Below are positions 49,201-59,600 of a stretch of DNA of 64,000 nucleotides, piece by piece. This DNA is from Fratercula arctica. Lineage: Eukaryota > Chordata > Aves > Charadriiformes > Alcidae. Under the pieces are notes generated by a model. The model was not told the DNA's origin. It did no database searches and saw nothing but the letters and a program-made list of their open reading frames with translations. The stretch spans positions 70,821,521 to 70,885,520 of the forward strand of contig CANTUZ010000001.1 in the NCBI GenBank assembly GCA_947846985.1. Reading direction: 5' to 3'. Each line of letters begins with the position of its first letter. Within the stretch, counting starts at the first letter, position 1. A program made the position numbers and the translations under genes.

Positions 49201-52200
49201 ATCTACACATGAACTTTGCATTGAACTAGACGCAGTCAAAGAACAATTAAATAAATCAGCAGTTAACTTACACAGCAGAGAAGTTGGAAAGGGTATGTGA
49301 AATATATTAGAACAATAAGTTTATGTTACCATTATACTTAAAGGATCTAAATCTACTTTGGGATGTAGAATGACCAAAGAAATCCCTGTTGATGATTAGC
49401 GTTTCAATTTTTTAAATGATTAATTTGGCATTCCTTAGGGGCTTATTCCTCAGGCGTGGATGCTGTATACTATGTGAAAAGCTCACTGCTTTGCAAGGTT
49501 TTACTGTGAATATTCACAAGTCAAGAATTAAAATTACTGGTTGTTTTCTTGAAAAATGTCTTGGATTTACATCTGGTCACTAAGTAAGCAGAATAGCTGG
49601 AGTAGTTTATTAGTAAAGAAACTTGACATGGACTTAAATATGCTTGACTTTTAGGAAGTATCAATATCTCTTTAATAATCTCTCCTTAATTTCCCTTGAA
49701 AATAAATTTCTGTTGACCTTGATTTTTATGAAACCTACAAAATTAATGTTTGACAGGCAAATCTTTAAAACCTCAGCTTGGATAAACTCTGAAAAATTGT
49801 TCATACATACTCAGATTATTCAGATATTTTCAGTATGATTCTATCACTGTCCTGTCCATTCTCTGCTCCAGCTGAGATAATTTCTTGTTTTTTACAGGCT
49901 TCCAGCATTCTCTTTTGACTTTATGCTATTTCCGTATGCCATGGGTAAAGCTGCTGTTTGACAGTTGGGTATTTGATCCAGCCAAATGTGTGTGAAGTCT
50001 TTTGTATGCTTGTGGAATCCTCTAAGATGCTTTTGATAGGGAAGATTTCCAGCATAAGACATTTCTCTGAAGCTTTTGTGAGATCTAATACAACTAAGAC
50101 TTCCTGGATCCTTCTGTGAGATTGTCAGTGAAGGGACTTGCTGGGACTGTGGAAAGTAGCAACAGTTTCAGTAGAGAAAAATGCAGAAATTCAGTTGGAG
50201 AGTTGGAAAAAAGTCTGAGGTTGGGATTTTCACTATTTTTTTTTCATACCTTTCAACCAGTCGTCTTTCATCAGCCGTGTATAACCTTCAGATAGGGTTC
50301 TTATTTCACATCATAGTATTCCAATGCAGAAGTCTGCATAACTAGATTGCAGCATATGTATATTCAGAAGTGGAAATTAAATCTGATGCTGAATAATACT
50401 GTTCTTTCAGTGTTTCTAATACTGTTTATTTTCCTATAATTTGTGCTGTCTACAGTTTCCAATATTCTTTTGTTCTGAAATACAGAAGTAGAATATTAAA
50501 ACTGTTTATAGGCAAAGGAACTAGATTTTTGATTGTCAGTTTGTAGAAAGTTGGATCTTTCAGACTGAAGATACCTTTTAGTTTAGTTTGTTAAAACCAA
50601 ATAATCTGAGTTTTGCTTTAGAAAGTGAAAAAAGCTTTTTTTCTTTTGTATGTGTGTGTGGTCTTTTTCTTTTTCGCCTGTGACCTTAGTTCTCTCAGTA
50701 TCTGATTTGAACACACAAATGGTTATCCTCTGAAAATTCTGAAGAATGTGCTGGAGAGGTGGGGTGTTTGGTGAGATGTCTCAGTTCATAGATTTACTAT
50801 GACCTTTGGGTGAGCATTATTGTGCTTAATGTAAACTAGGTTTGAGTAAAATACAGATAAAAGTGTTTGCAGTACCCCTAATAGACTGTTAGACATACTA
50901 AAATACATATATGAAAAGATGAAGAAAAATAGCACCTATCTTGCTTACACTAAGATTAAAACAGGCAGGTTTTTGTGTCTCTCTAGCTGATTCCATACGG
51001 ATTTTCCTGACTCATCATCTCTGGGTTTGTTTTTTAGTGTATGGGGGTTTTTTGTTTGTTTGTTTTGATTTTTTTTCCCTCTGTTTCTGTAGTTATGTCT
51101 TGGGTACATCCATTGTTCCTTTTTCAGGTTCCCCCAAGATGCATAGATGCTTAATCTCATTTTGGATTTTATTCATTTTCCCTTTCCCCCAGATTTATTC
51201 TTGATGCTTCTTTAAGTAAAATCAGTGTAATCTCACTCTGCTGGAGATCCAGATATTGGTTTGTTACACCAGGTGTCATTTCCTGCACGCAAACAGGATG
51301 CTTCTTGCCTCAACAAAATGTAGAACTTCTTTCCTCTTTTTAATGATTCTGTCTCCAGTCTGTATCCCCGTTGATCTGTATATTTCATAGCATTTTGTCA
51401 TTTCTACCAAGTACATTTATATTCTGATATATACATTGGGTGAATTTATAAATCTGACACAGGATTTTGACTGAAGGTAAATGTAACACTAATCATCACC
51501 AGAGTGAGAGCAAATTTTGGGTTTACATCCCAGACTTCCTTTTTTCTTTTTCTCTCTCTCTCTCTTTTTTTTTTTAAGTTACCATAATAGATAAATAAAA
51601 CTTTAAAATCTTTGTTTAGCTGCAGAGCAAGTGTGAGTCATCCCATTCTGAAATAGAGCTGCTGAGAAAACAACTGGTAAATGAAAGAGCATCTATGAAG
51701 AACCTGGAATCTTTGCTTGTGTACAGTCGTGAGAGAGAATTTCAGTCACAGATAGCAAAGGAAGAAAAAGACTCTGAAATTCAGTTTCTCAAGGAACAGC
51801 TTTCTTTAGCAGAAAATAAACTGTGAGTAAATGACCAGCAGAATATTGCAGGTTTCTTCATTCTTCACAAATATACACACAGATGTTTTTATATCTAGAT
51901 GCATTTTCAAATGGCCAATGTACCTTGGTTTCTTTACCAGCAGAAGATACCAAAAACCGGCTTCTGATTCCCCAGCTATATCCTAATAGTCTTTTCTGTG
52001 TAGTGTTGTATTTTACTCCAAAAAATATTCTTCATCTCAATGGCATGGTATAGCTGCCTTTTTAATTTTGGATAATTGTATTTGGTAACATACTTGGAGG
52101 ATTATAGTTAATATCTTATTAAACTGTATGGACTTTACAGCACTATCCAGAGTCAAGATTTTACTCAGCTCAGAAATAGAGCAGCTCAGCTAGAGTTGGA

Positions 52201-55200
52201 ACTGGATGTCGCCAAAAGACAGCTGGGGACTGAGCGCTTTGAAAGGCAAGTACATGTTTTTGTATTGTGCTTCCTGTATCTAATTGGAGTGAAAAGCAAT
52301 ATAGTGTTAAGATTTAGACTAATCACTAGGATAAACAACAAAGTTTCGCTTTGCTCTGCTGTACGTCTCCTGTGTGTTTGGAGGCTATTCGTGTCACTGA
52401 ATTCAGTCTGTGTAGCTGTTACACAAGCTGTCTAAATTTGTTGTCTAGGTTCCCTTTATAGCCAATGGAACGAGACAGTGAGATAAACTGCCGTCTAGAA
52501 TTCCCTGGTTTAGGATGGGATGGATCATTTCCTGAAGATGATTATCTGTCTTCACTCATTCATAGTGATGCTTGTCTTGATCTATAGTGAGAGTCCAGGT
52601 GACTAGCTGGCTAGACAAGTGATTTATAGACTACTAGTTCTGCAATATGAAGGGCTAACTTTTGGCTACGCTTGTACTAGTGACCTAAACCAGGTCAGAG
52701 CATTGACTTGAGAGGTCCACACAGCTGTATACTTGTCCATACAGTTTAATTGTTAGTACACACTCTGGAATGATTTTAGCCCTGTACCAGCCTGCCTTCT
52801 CCCAGATACTGCTTGGGGCACAGAAGGTACTAGGGATGGTTCCCAAACAGCAGTATGGCCAAAGTAATTTTTTTTTTTTTTGGTGGGAAGAGCATTTAAT
52901 AATACATACAAGCTGTTTCATATGATTTGGCCACAGTACCAGAGAGTGGTCCCTGGCCTGCTTCAGGAGTTACTTTATCTACGTAGTCTCAGTGTCTTAA
53001 ATAGTTTTCTTATCTGTGAAACAGCAGTACTTCTCTATTTCATGGATGTATGGAGGATAAAATATTACCATTATGACCATGTCAGGCATTATTTTGGGTA
53101 TGTAAAAGAGATCACAAAGCAGAGTGATGTGATTATAGCACAGGTTTGAGAATCAGGTGTCTTCTTTAATTGTAGTTGTTGACACTCTGTTCTCTCATAG
53201 GTAAGGATGAGGGTTTTGGAGAGGGCATCTCTATACCTGATGTTAGGTCTTTTAAAGATGGATTTCTTAAATGTCTCAGTGCATGTTTCAATTTCAAATT
53301 GGATTCTCCTTTACCCTGAACTCATGGCAAAAACTGCTAAACTGGGTTGGGTCAGATGTGCAAGTCAGTTTAAAAGGTGGCATCAGTTGTGCTCCTTCAG
53401 CTGAATAGAACGAGCCAGACCGTATGCTAATACAGGATTACCTTTGTTTTAAAAGAAACTCGATCTTCTTCAGACTGTTGTTTCTCTGCTCCCCCTGTGT
53501 GAGTGCATCCGTCTCATGGCGTATGGGTGCTCCCTGGTAGGGACTGCAAATGTTTCTTCTTGAAGTGTTCATTGGCAGAAAGTTGAATCAGCCTCCATAC
53601 TTATTCTCTTCTCCTAGTTAAGGATAATTTGTTGCTCATGTGGTTGTTTATAGCGGCAATAATATTAACACTTAGCTTACAGATGGTTAGCAGAACGGAT
53701 ATTAGAGTGAGCCTGTCTGAGGCAAAGACCAACAGTTTTCATTCTTGAAGAGAATTTCTCTTCTACTTCAAGAGAATTACGAACATAATTATCTGAATTG
53801 TTTTGGAACAATGGAACAAAGCTAGGTTCCGTTATGCAATTTGTAAGTCAGTTGCAAAAACAATAAGCAGAAATCTTAGATAGCAAACACTGAAATGTTC
53901 TTGTATAAAAATCTGAGGCTGACATTAGATTTAGTTGTCTTTGAAAGGCTAGAGCTTTTTTCATAAAATCAAAACAGTGTCCCTTCAATATCCCACAAAG
54001 GTTACAAAAATTTTATTTCTTTTATGTTTTTCCTCAGAAAGTCATGCTTTACAAGAGCAGGTATCTATCTCTCTTGTTTGCAGGGAAAGCGATTAAAGCC
54101 CCAAGCTGGCTTCTTACAGCCAATCTGTTTTTCTGGTAGTGGCAAGTGAAAACCAGAAAATTAGCCAGAGAGGAAAAATACTATCATTAAAGTTGGTATC
54201 ATGATAGTATATAATGGAAGCAGCAGATGTCAGTACTGACTGTTTTTTTTCTGTTGTCAGTTTAAACAAGTGGGTAGATGATATCCTTGTTCTAACGCTG
54301 ACTTAGCTAGTCATATTGATTTACTGTCCTGACGCAGAATGAAATAATGCCTGAAATTAGGAGACGGAAGTGCCAACGCTGTCGGGCCCTGAATGAGCAC
54401 TAACACAGTGATACTAGGAGACTTAATCAATCTGTCTGGGTTTTTCTTCACCTTTCAGAAAACGCACCTCCCTATCTCACCCACACTCCTGACATGTGGA
54501 AACAACAGATTTGATTTATTGTCCTGCTCTGGCTCTGGTGACCAAGCACAGGGACTGACTATCAGACACCCCTGGACAACCCCACTCACATGACTTGCGT
54601 ATCTTTTTATCTCTTTCTGTTTCCTGACCTTCCTTTTTGCTGCCCTTGTACCTCCCTTTCTCTGCCACAGTCTCTTCCCAAATAAAAAACTTGTCCATGG
54701 TTACTTTTCCCTGTTGGTCACAGCTTTGCTACATTCATACCTAAACTTGGTATTCTACAGGGCAATGTTACCTGTGAGAGCTGCAAGCAGCTGCACTCTG
54801 ACTTCCCACCACTGTCAGCACCATCTTGACCATTAAAGACATAGTAAAGGCATAATAAAGTCCTTAAAAGCAATAATGCTAGTAAGACTAGCAGTCAATG
54901 TAGATAAGTCTGGTTCCATAGCCTTTACAGTGCATATGAAACCTCCCCAGGCACAAGGTTGTGGGACATTGGTAGCTACGTGGAAGATTGTTACCATCTC
55001 ACTGGGCTCCTGCTGCTAGAGTGAGCCCTTTTCTTGCCTGTAGATTCAGATCCGTGAGCTGGTGGATCTGAATCTGATCCGTCTCCTGCAGGTTTTGGTG
55101 ATCTGCTTCAGTGTTCCGCTTCATAGGTGGGTCTGTGGTAACGGCTAAGTCACACTGGAGTCAGTTTCAGTTCAATACCACATGGGCAGTCCTGGTTATA

Positions 55201-56168
55201 CCTTCATTTGCAAGGTTTTGGGCAACTTGGAGTACTTTTTTCCAGCCTGGCTCAGTGCCATCCTCCCAATACACTCATTCATTTATAATGAACCATTATC
55301 CAAGTTTTACTGGAGTTCTATATTGAAACTCAAGGGTTGTTGTAGCCACACTTCCTAGTAGTTTTCCAGTCCAACACAGACTAGATCTTCCTCATGTAAA
55401 CAATTGTCATCCTGAAACCAGGATCACAGATGAGTATGTACCTCCAGAATTTTCCAGTGTTTAATCCAATCCCATGTACTTCCTCCCCGTACCCCCAGAT
55501 GCAAGAGTTAACGGATTGATCCAGTACTCAGGCCTCCACCCCTTGCAGTCAAAATGACTACACTACCATTTTAGAACTTTCCTACTGGAGAGTCCAGCAC
55601 CTCTTAAATAGCCATCGGTTTCAGGGCACTTCAGCTAGACTCTAGTCCCCTGGCCTTGCCAACTCAAACAGCACAAGAATACCACAAGCAACACTGGTCT
55701 CACATTAATGTCATTGCTGATTTTAGTGATTGTCCTTATGTTGCAGACTTGTGAATAACCTTCAAATTAAGCTCTTCCTCCCTAGAGATTTTTACAATTA
55801 TTAGAGTTTAACCCGTAGCAACCATGGCTAGCTTCTGTCTTTTATGGAAAATAAAGACAATGGATATGTAAAACTAAATCTGAGTGAGTAATTAAAAAAC
55901 AGTCACTAAACTGTCTTTCAGAGAAGTATATGATGAACATCATGTCTCATTTTAAAATAAAATTAAAAAAAGCTAACAATCTTAAAAAGAAAACAAATCA
56001 TGACTATGAGATAATTTTGATGATTTTTGAAAAATGTTTAGTCTCACTGTAAAATAACATTTATTTAGGGAACGTGCTGTACAGGAGCTTCGGTGCCAGA
56101 ATCGTACAATCTCGTATCAGTTAAGCTCTACATTAAGAACATCATCACATGAACATTCCCATCATTGA
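31133..56168 (+). CDS. TSGA10: Testis-specific gene 10 protein, with two decayed internal exons
   Basis: TSGA10 is a long coiled-coil protein of the sperm tail and centrosome, paralogous to CEP135. Open exons: 31133-31273 (from an internal ATG), 31994-32059, 33827-33949, 34486-34641, 34989-35162, 35333-35410, 37864-38015, 39433-39548, 42861-43015, 44266-44321, 44550-44718, 46570-46680, 51620-51822, 52141-52245 and 56069-56168 (TGA 56166-56168). Blocks matching human include [62 protein letters not shown] and [11 protein letters not shown]. Two more homologous exons (47252-47437 and about 49084-49292) are damaged. Exon 46570-46680 ends and exon 51620 begins in phase 0, so skipping both gives about 634 residues (human 698). 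Without skipping, translation stops after about 543. The C-terminus ends HEHSHH and lacks the human tail, resembling CEP135 instead. The gene may be functional with skipped exons, or in early decay. Confidence 0.85.
33046..33410 (-). mobile_element. CR1 3' fragment in a TSGA10 intron
   Basis: An antisense CR1 end starting TCATAGAATCATAGAATGGT and running to GGTCTCCCTGGAGCCTTCTC. Its minus-strand frame shows [20 protein letters not shown]. It is closely similar to the copy at 10543. Confidence 0.92.
33827..33949 (+). CDS. TSGA10: TSGA10 exon carrying the CEP135 'SPSRLD' motif
   Basis: A 41-codon exon between an ATGCAG acceptor and a GTATTT donor. It contains [20 protein letters not shown], nearly the same as the RSPSRLDTFLKGIEEERDYY block of human CEP135. 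The human TSGA10 canonical protein starts near this point (SRSKSPRRPSP) and does not keep the block. The bird gene therefore preserves a paralogue-like arrangement. Fully open, phase 0 at both ends. Confidence 0.85.
35475..36513 (+). mobile_element. Old CR1 LINE in a TSGA10 intron
   Basis: A sense copy with degraded RT blocks: CTTTTGACACTGTTGCCCAC (FDTVAH), [14 protein letters not shown] near 35800, then CACATCTGGAATACTGCATC (HLEYCI) near 36040. It ends near GATTCTATATT. Many stops and indels mark it as ancient; it resembles the fragment at 1905-2490. Confidence 0.88.
40652..41915 (-). mobile_element. CR1 LINE in a TSGA10 intron
   Basis: An antisense copy of about 1.26 kb. The minus-strand translation gives [33 protein letters not shown] and [13 protein letters not shown]. 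The 3' end is at 40652 (TAGAATCACAGAATGATTGA). It contains a small internal tandem duplication of ATTGCACTCT near 41073-41104. The 5' limit is uncertain. Confidence 0.9.
46876..46918. repeat. Mixed TA/CA/TG microsatellite
   Basis: Alternating purine-pyrimidine run (TATATG, TATATATA, CATACACACA, TGTGTGTG) in a TSGA10 intron. Confidence 0.8.
47252..47437 (+). pseudogene. TSGA10: TSGA10 exon with an in-frame stop codon
   Basis: The splice sites are intact (TTATTTGTTAG acceptor, GTAAGT donor) and the exon is 62 codons, phase 0 at both ends. The frame reads [20 protein letters not shown], then RALISAEP followed by TAG at 47384-47386, then [17 protein letters not shown]. Human TSGA10 reads ITAEAEGNRLKEKV across the same place, so the stop replaces a glutamate codon. 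Homology resumes unchanged after it, with no frameshift. Inclusion of this exon would truncate the protein; skipping it leaves the frame unaffected. Confidence 0.85.
49084..49292 (+). pseudogene. TSGA10: Degenerate TSGA10 exon: lost acceptor, two frameshifts
   Basis: Homology to human HLNAERSYKSQISTLHKSVV runs over three different frames. The first is 49084-49152 ([20 protein letters not shown], then ME). The second is about 49155-49171 (LQKYI). The third starts at 49172 ([20 protein letters not shown] and further). The bases just before the homology are AA, not AG, so the acceptor is gone. One base is missing near 49150-49155 and a second shift lies near 49170. The GTATGT donor at 49293 survives but in a phase that does not fit exon 51620. 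This exon cannot contribute to the protein as it stands. Confidence 0.8.
51551..51575. repeat. (TC)n and poly-T run
   Basis: A TC-repeat passing into poly-T in a TSGA10 intron, about 45 bases before exon 51620; it probably extends that exon's pyrimidine tract. Confidence 0.7.
52246..52251 (+). promoter_or_regulatory. TSGA10: GC-type splice donor of TSGA10
   Basis: The exon at 52141-52245 ends GAAAG and is followed by GCAAGT. The reading frame and the homology (ERFER continuing as ERAVQEL at 56069) both require the junction here. AG followed by GCAAGT is the standard consensus for the minor class of GC-AG introns. Confidence 0.75.
55042..55075. repeat. Perfect 12-bp inverted repeat
   Basis: AGATTCAGATCC (55042-55053) pairs exactly with GGATCTGAATCT (55064-55075) over a 10-base loop, in the last TSGA10 intron. 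Confidence 0.85.
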
Positions 56169-56600
56169 CCTCCTGATTGGTCTCTGGACTGGTCCCTGGA
56201 AGGATAAGTGGTTCAACAACATTTAAGTTCCAAACACTGAGGGGAAAAAAAATAAAATAAAAGCATGAACTCCTGATATTTCTGGTTGAAATATTGACTG
56301 AATTCCATGGAATTACATTGCTCCAAGAAAAGTTACGAGAAGATTCAGGACCACAATCTTTTGATAATACTCCTTTCGTTTTGTTTTATTGAGCTGTATC
56401 AAAACTATGATGTGGTTAATAGCAACTACTTGCACTGGGATGCTATAGTCATAATTTTTAAAACAGTAATAGAAATAATGCTACAGAAAATCTGTGCTTG
56501 ACTTGCCACCACTTTGTGCAGGTGTAGATGTAAATATTTTTTAATATAAAAAAAAATTAATATTTTTTAATAAAAGCTCTTAACTATCCAGCCTTTCTTT
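56169..56600 (+). other. Probable TSGA10 3' UTR
   Basis: Non-coding sequence following the stop. Polyadenylation signals AATAAA are present at 56251-56256 (with an overlapping second copy) and 56569-56574. Confidence 0.5.
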
Positions 56601-59600
56601 TAGTAATTTTCAGAATAGCTTTTACTCTCTCTATATGCATTTTTTACAAGAAACATCAATGCATTCTAAAAGTCTTCAAACAGCTGTAACCCTGAGGAGG
56701 AGCAAGCCCAGCTTTCCTTTTAACAATCAGTGAAATGGAGCCTCCACAATACGTGTCTAGTCCCCTGTCAGTTCAGTTTCAGTCTCAGCTTAGTTTCATA
56801 TTTGGTAGCTGCATGCTTGTTACATCACGCATTTTTGGTAGCTTGATGACAGCATGCATTAAAAAAAAAATTCCAGTTGAGGAGGAAAAGGTCTCAGTTC
56901 ATGACCTGCAGGAAATCATTTCTGCTTTTGAGATGGTTATGTACGTCCACGGTGAATTTTGCTAATACTTTGTTAACTGAGATTATTACCTTTGGCACTT
57001 GATTAATCTTTGTTATCAAAGGCTCCTGTAAGTACATGGGTCCTAAGCATGCAAAATAAGTTTCCGTGGGTCAGTGAGCTGGTTCTGGTGCCCTTAGTAA
57101 TGCCAATAGGAAAACACAGCTGTGCAACACAGTGATGTTGTAGCTATTGCCAGTACCTGATAGCAAGTACAGGGAGTCTTCATTCCTCTGATAGAACCGT
57201 ATCTACTCCTCCTTAGTCTTGAGTACAGCGTAGCTCTTAAATTTGTTGAAATAAGAACTGTATCATTTGGAACAGTTTAATTTACATTTAATTACCATAA
57301 CACTTTCTTCTATTTTTGATACAGTATAAAGAAGAGGGATCAATCCATGTAGTCACCACACTGATACTAATGATTATGGTGCTTTTTGTATTTGTATCAC
57401 TCCCTTTTCAGGGTGATAGAATTCCTTTCTAATTAGTAAACTTCTGGCTAAATACCAAATCAAGACTAATCTACAAAGTAGATTATGAATTCAACTCCTT
57501 TCTTGTTTGCTTTCTGGGTTTTGTGGGGTTTTTTGGTTTGTTTTTGGTTTTTGGTTGTTTTTTTTTTTTTTGCTCTTGGCTGGCCTTAAGTGGCATGATC
57601 TGCTTTGGTACATTCCTAGGGAACAATGAGTTTAAATAAGGACTAAAAAGGAAATATGTGAGCCAGGTATAAATACTTTGTTTGCTTAAAATCTTCAGCT
57701 TCAGCAGCTGGTTTAAGCTAAATCTTTCTCAATTAAATCAATGTAGCTTTTGAATGCAAATGAACTCAGTTGTTTTTCTGCTTAATTGTTTTCCATTTTT
57801 GAGTGTTCAAGATACTAATATAATTCATAACTTTTTTCCTCATCCAGCTCTTTTACTTTTTTGGCTAAGTGAGAAGAACTAAGGTTGCTCCAGACCTACT
57901 TACTTATTTATTTTTACTAAATGATTTGGTATTGTTTTCATTAAAAAAAAACCCCCGACCTGTGCAATAAAAACTGAAACTTTGTCAGTCTGTGCTATGT
58001 TTTAAAAGCTTAACTGGAAAGAATTCATCAGGTTTGTAATAAGGCTCTCCTGAGATAAAGCAGAGATCTGAATTTGTATCTATCTGTGTAATTGATTTAC
58101 ATTTGATTTACCTATGCCTGGGTGAGTACTCTCATGTCCAGAATACTGTAAAATATGTAAAATATGGTCTGAGAGTAAAAGCAAGAATATTAATGCAAAT
58201 ATTTGTGTGTAATCATCAGCAGAATCACAGAATTAAGACTTTTGAAATAGATATGTGGGGAATTGATGAACATGACCTAGGTGTAAGTTCCTGTTGGATT
58301 TAAAACAGAATATGACTTGAAATAGTCCCCCAGGAGGTGAAATGTCATTTTTCAATTGCTTGAAGACAAGTTACGAGGGATTGAAAAAGATACTGGAGAA
58401 ACAGCTACTCACTGTAGAGTGAGGTAGAGAGTCTACTCTCACTGTAGAGTGAGGTAGAGAGGCTTCTTCCCCAGCTAACGTCTGACTCTGCAGTATATGA
58501 AGTATAATGAGATAGCAGTGCTGGAATCACCATTAATTACCCTTCTTCCTCTACGGTGTTTTGGTGCTATTTTAGCAGACAGACTGTGAGGGGAGATGAG
58601 GCAGTCGGGCACCTTTTTATTTTATTGAGAATGTGATATCAGAAGTAAATTGGACAGTAACTTTTTCTTATTCCATCTTTGTCTCTGTCTTTATTGCACC
58701 AGACTCCCTGTTTCAGTAAAGTGAAAAGGATGTGCCTTGTAGTTTGTCTTGCAGACCTAGCGGGAAGGACATTTTCTGTCTGATTTTCTTAAGTGATAGG
58801 AGTCCAAAGCTTGCCTCTCACTTCAAAGCACATTATAGCACTTTTGCACAATAAAACCTAATCCTTCAAATGACCTGGATTGACTGTTGAAGAGACTGGG
58901 AAGCCTCCTCAAAGTGCTTTCAGAATCAAAACCTTAAAATTTTGCGCATGGAAACATCAGAAAGTATTGCTGTATTCACTGAACATGAAACAAATTAGAT
59001 TTCTTTTTCTTTCTAGGAATTCTTGTTTCAAGGACTTACAACGTTATATTCACAATGGCTTGTGAAAACTCTGCACACCATCTGGAGAGTTAAAGTTTAA
59101 CACTCAATTTAATTATGATTTTTTCCCTGCTGAAATGCTAAATTTCATTAAATCTATTTCATAAATGCTTGCACAGGTTTTTCATCACTCTTGTTCAGTG
59201 GGAAGAAATCAGTCTAGATAGCTTCCTCTCCCAGCTCTTGCATTATTGTGTGAGATGGCCCATCTAAGTAAACAGAAAAAAAACACAAGCTCCATCAACT
59301 GTAACTGACAGTGTGCTTTTATTTTAAAAGTGTGTGTAATTTTAAAAGGTTATTGATATAACTGAAAAAAAAGAGAAAGAAAAGAACAATATGAAACTTG
59401 ACTGGGGGAAAAAGTGTCTATATTCAGGTGTTATGATTTGGATGTATTTTTGCTGAACTATGAGAGTATTATGCTTGAGAGAATGCTGTGCCATCTCAAG
59501 ACAGGAAGAGTTTGGTGGGTTTTTTTTCCCCTTCAGACCTGACTGACTTAATAATTTGGATAAATAAGATAGTAATGCCAGCAGATACCAGTGTTTTGAT

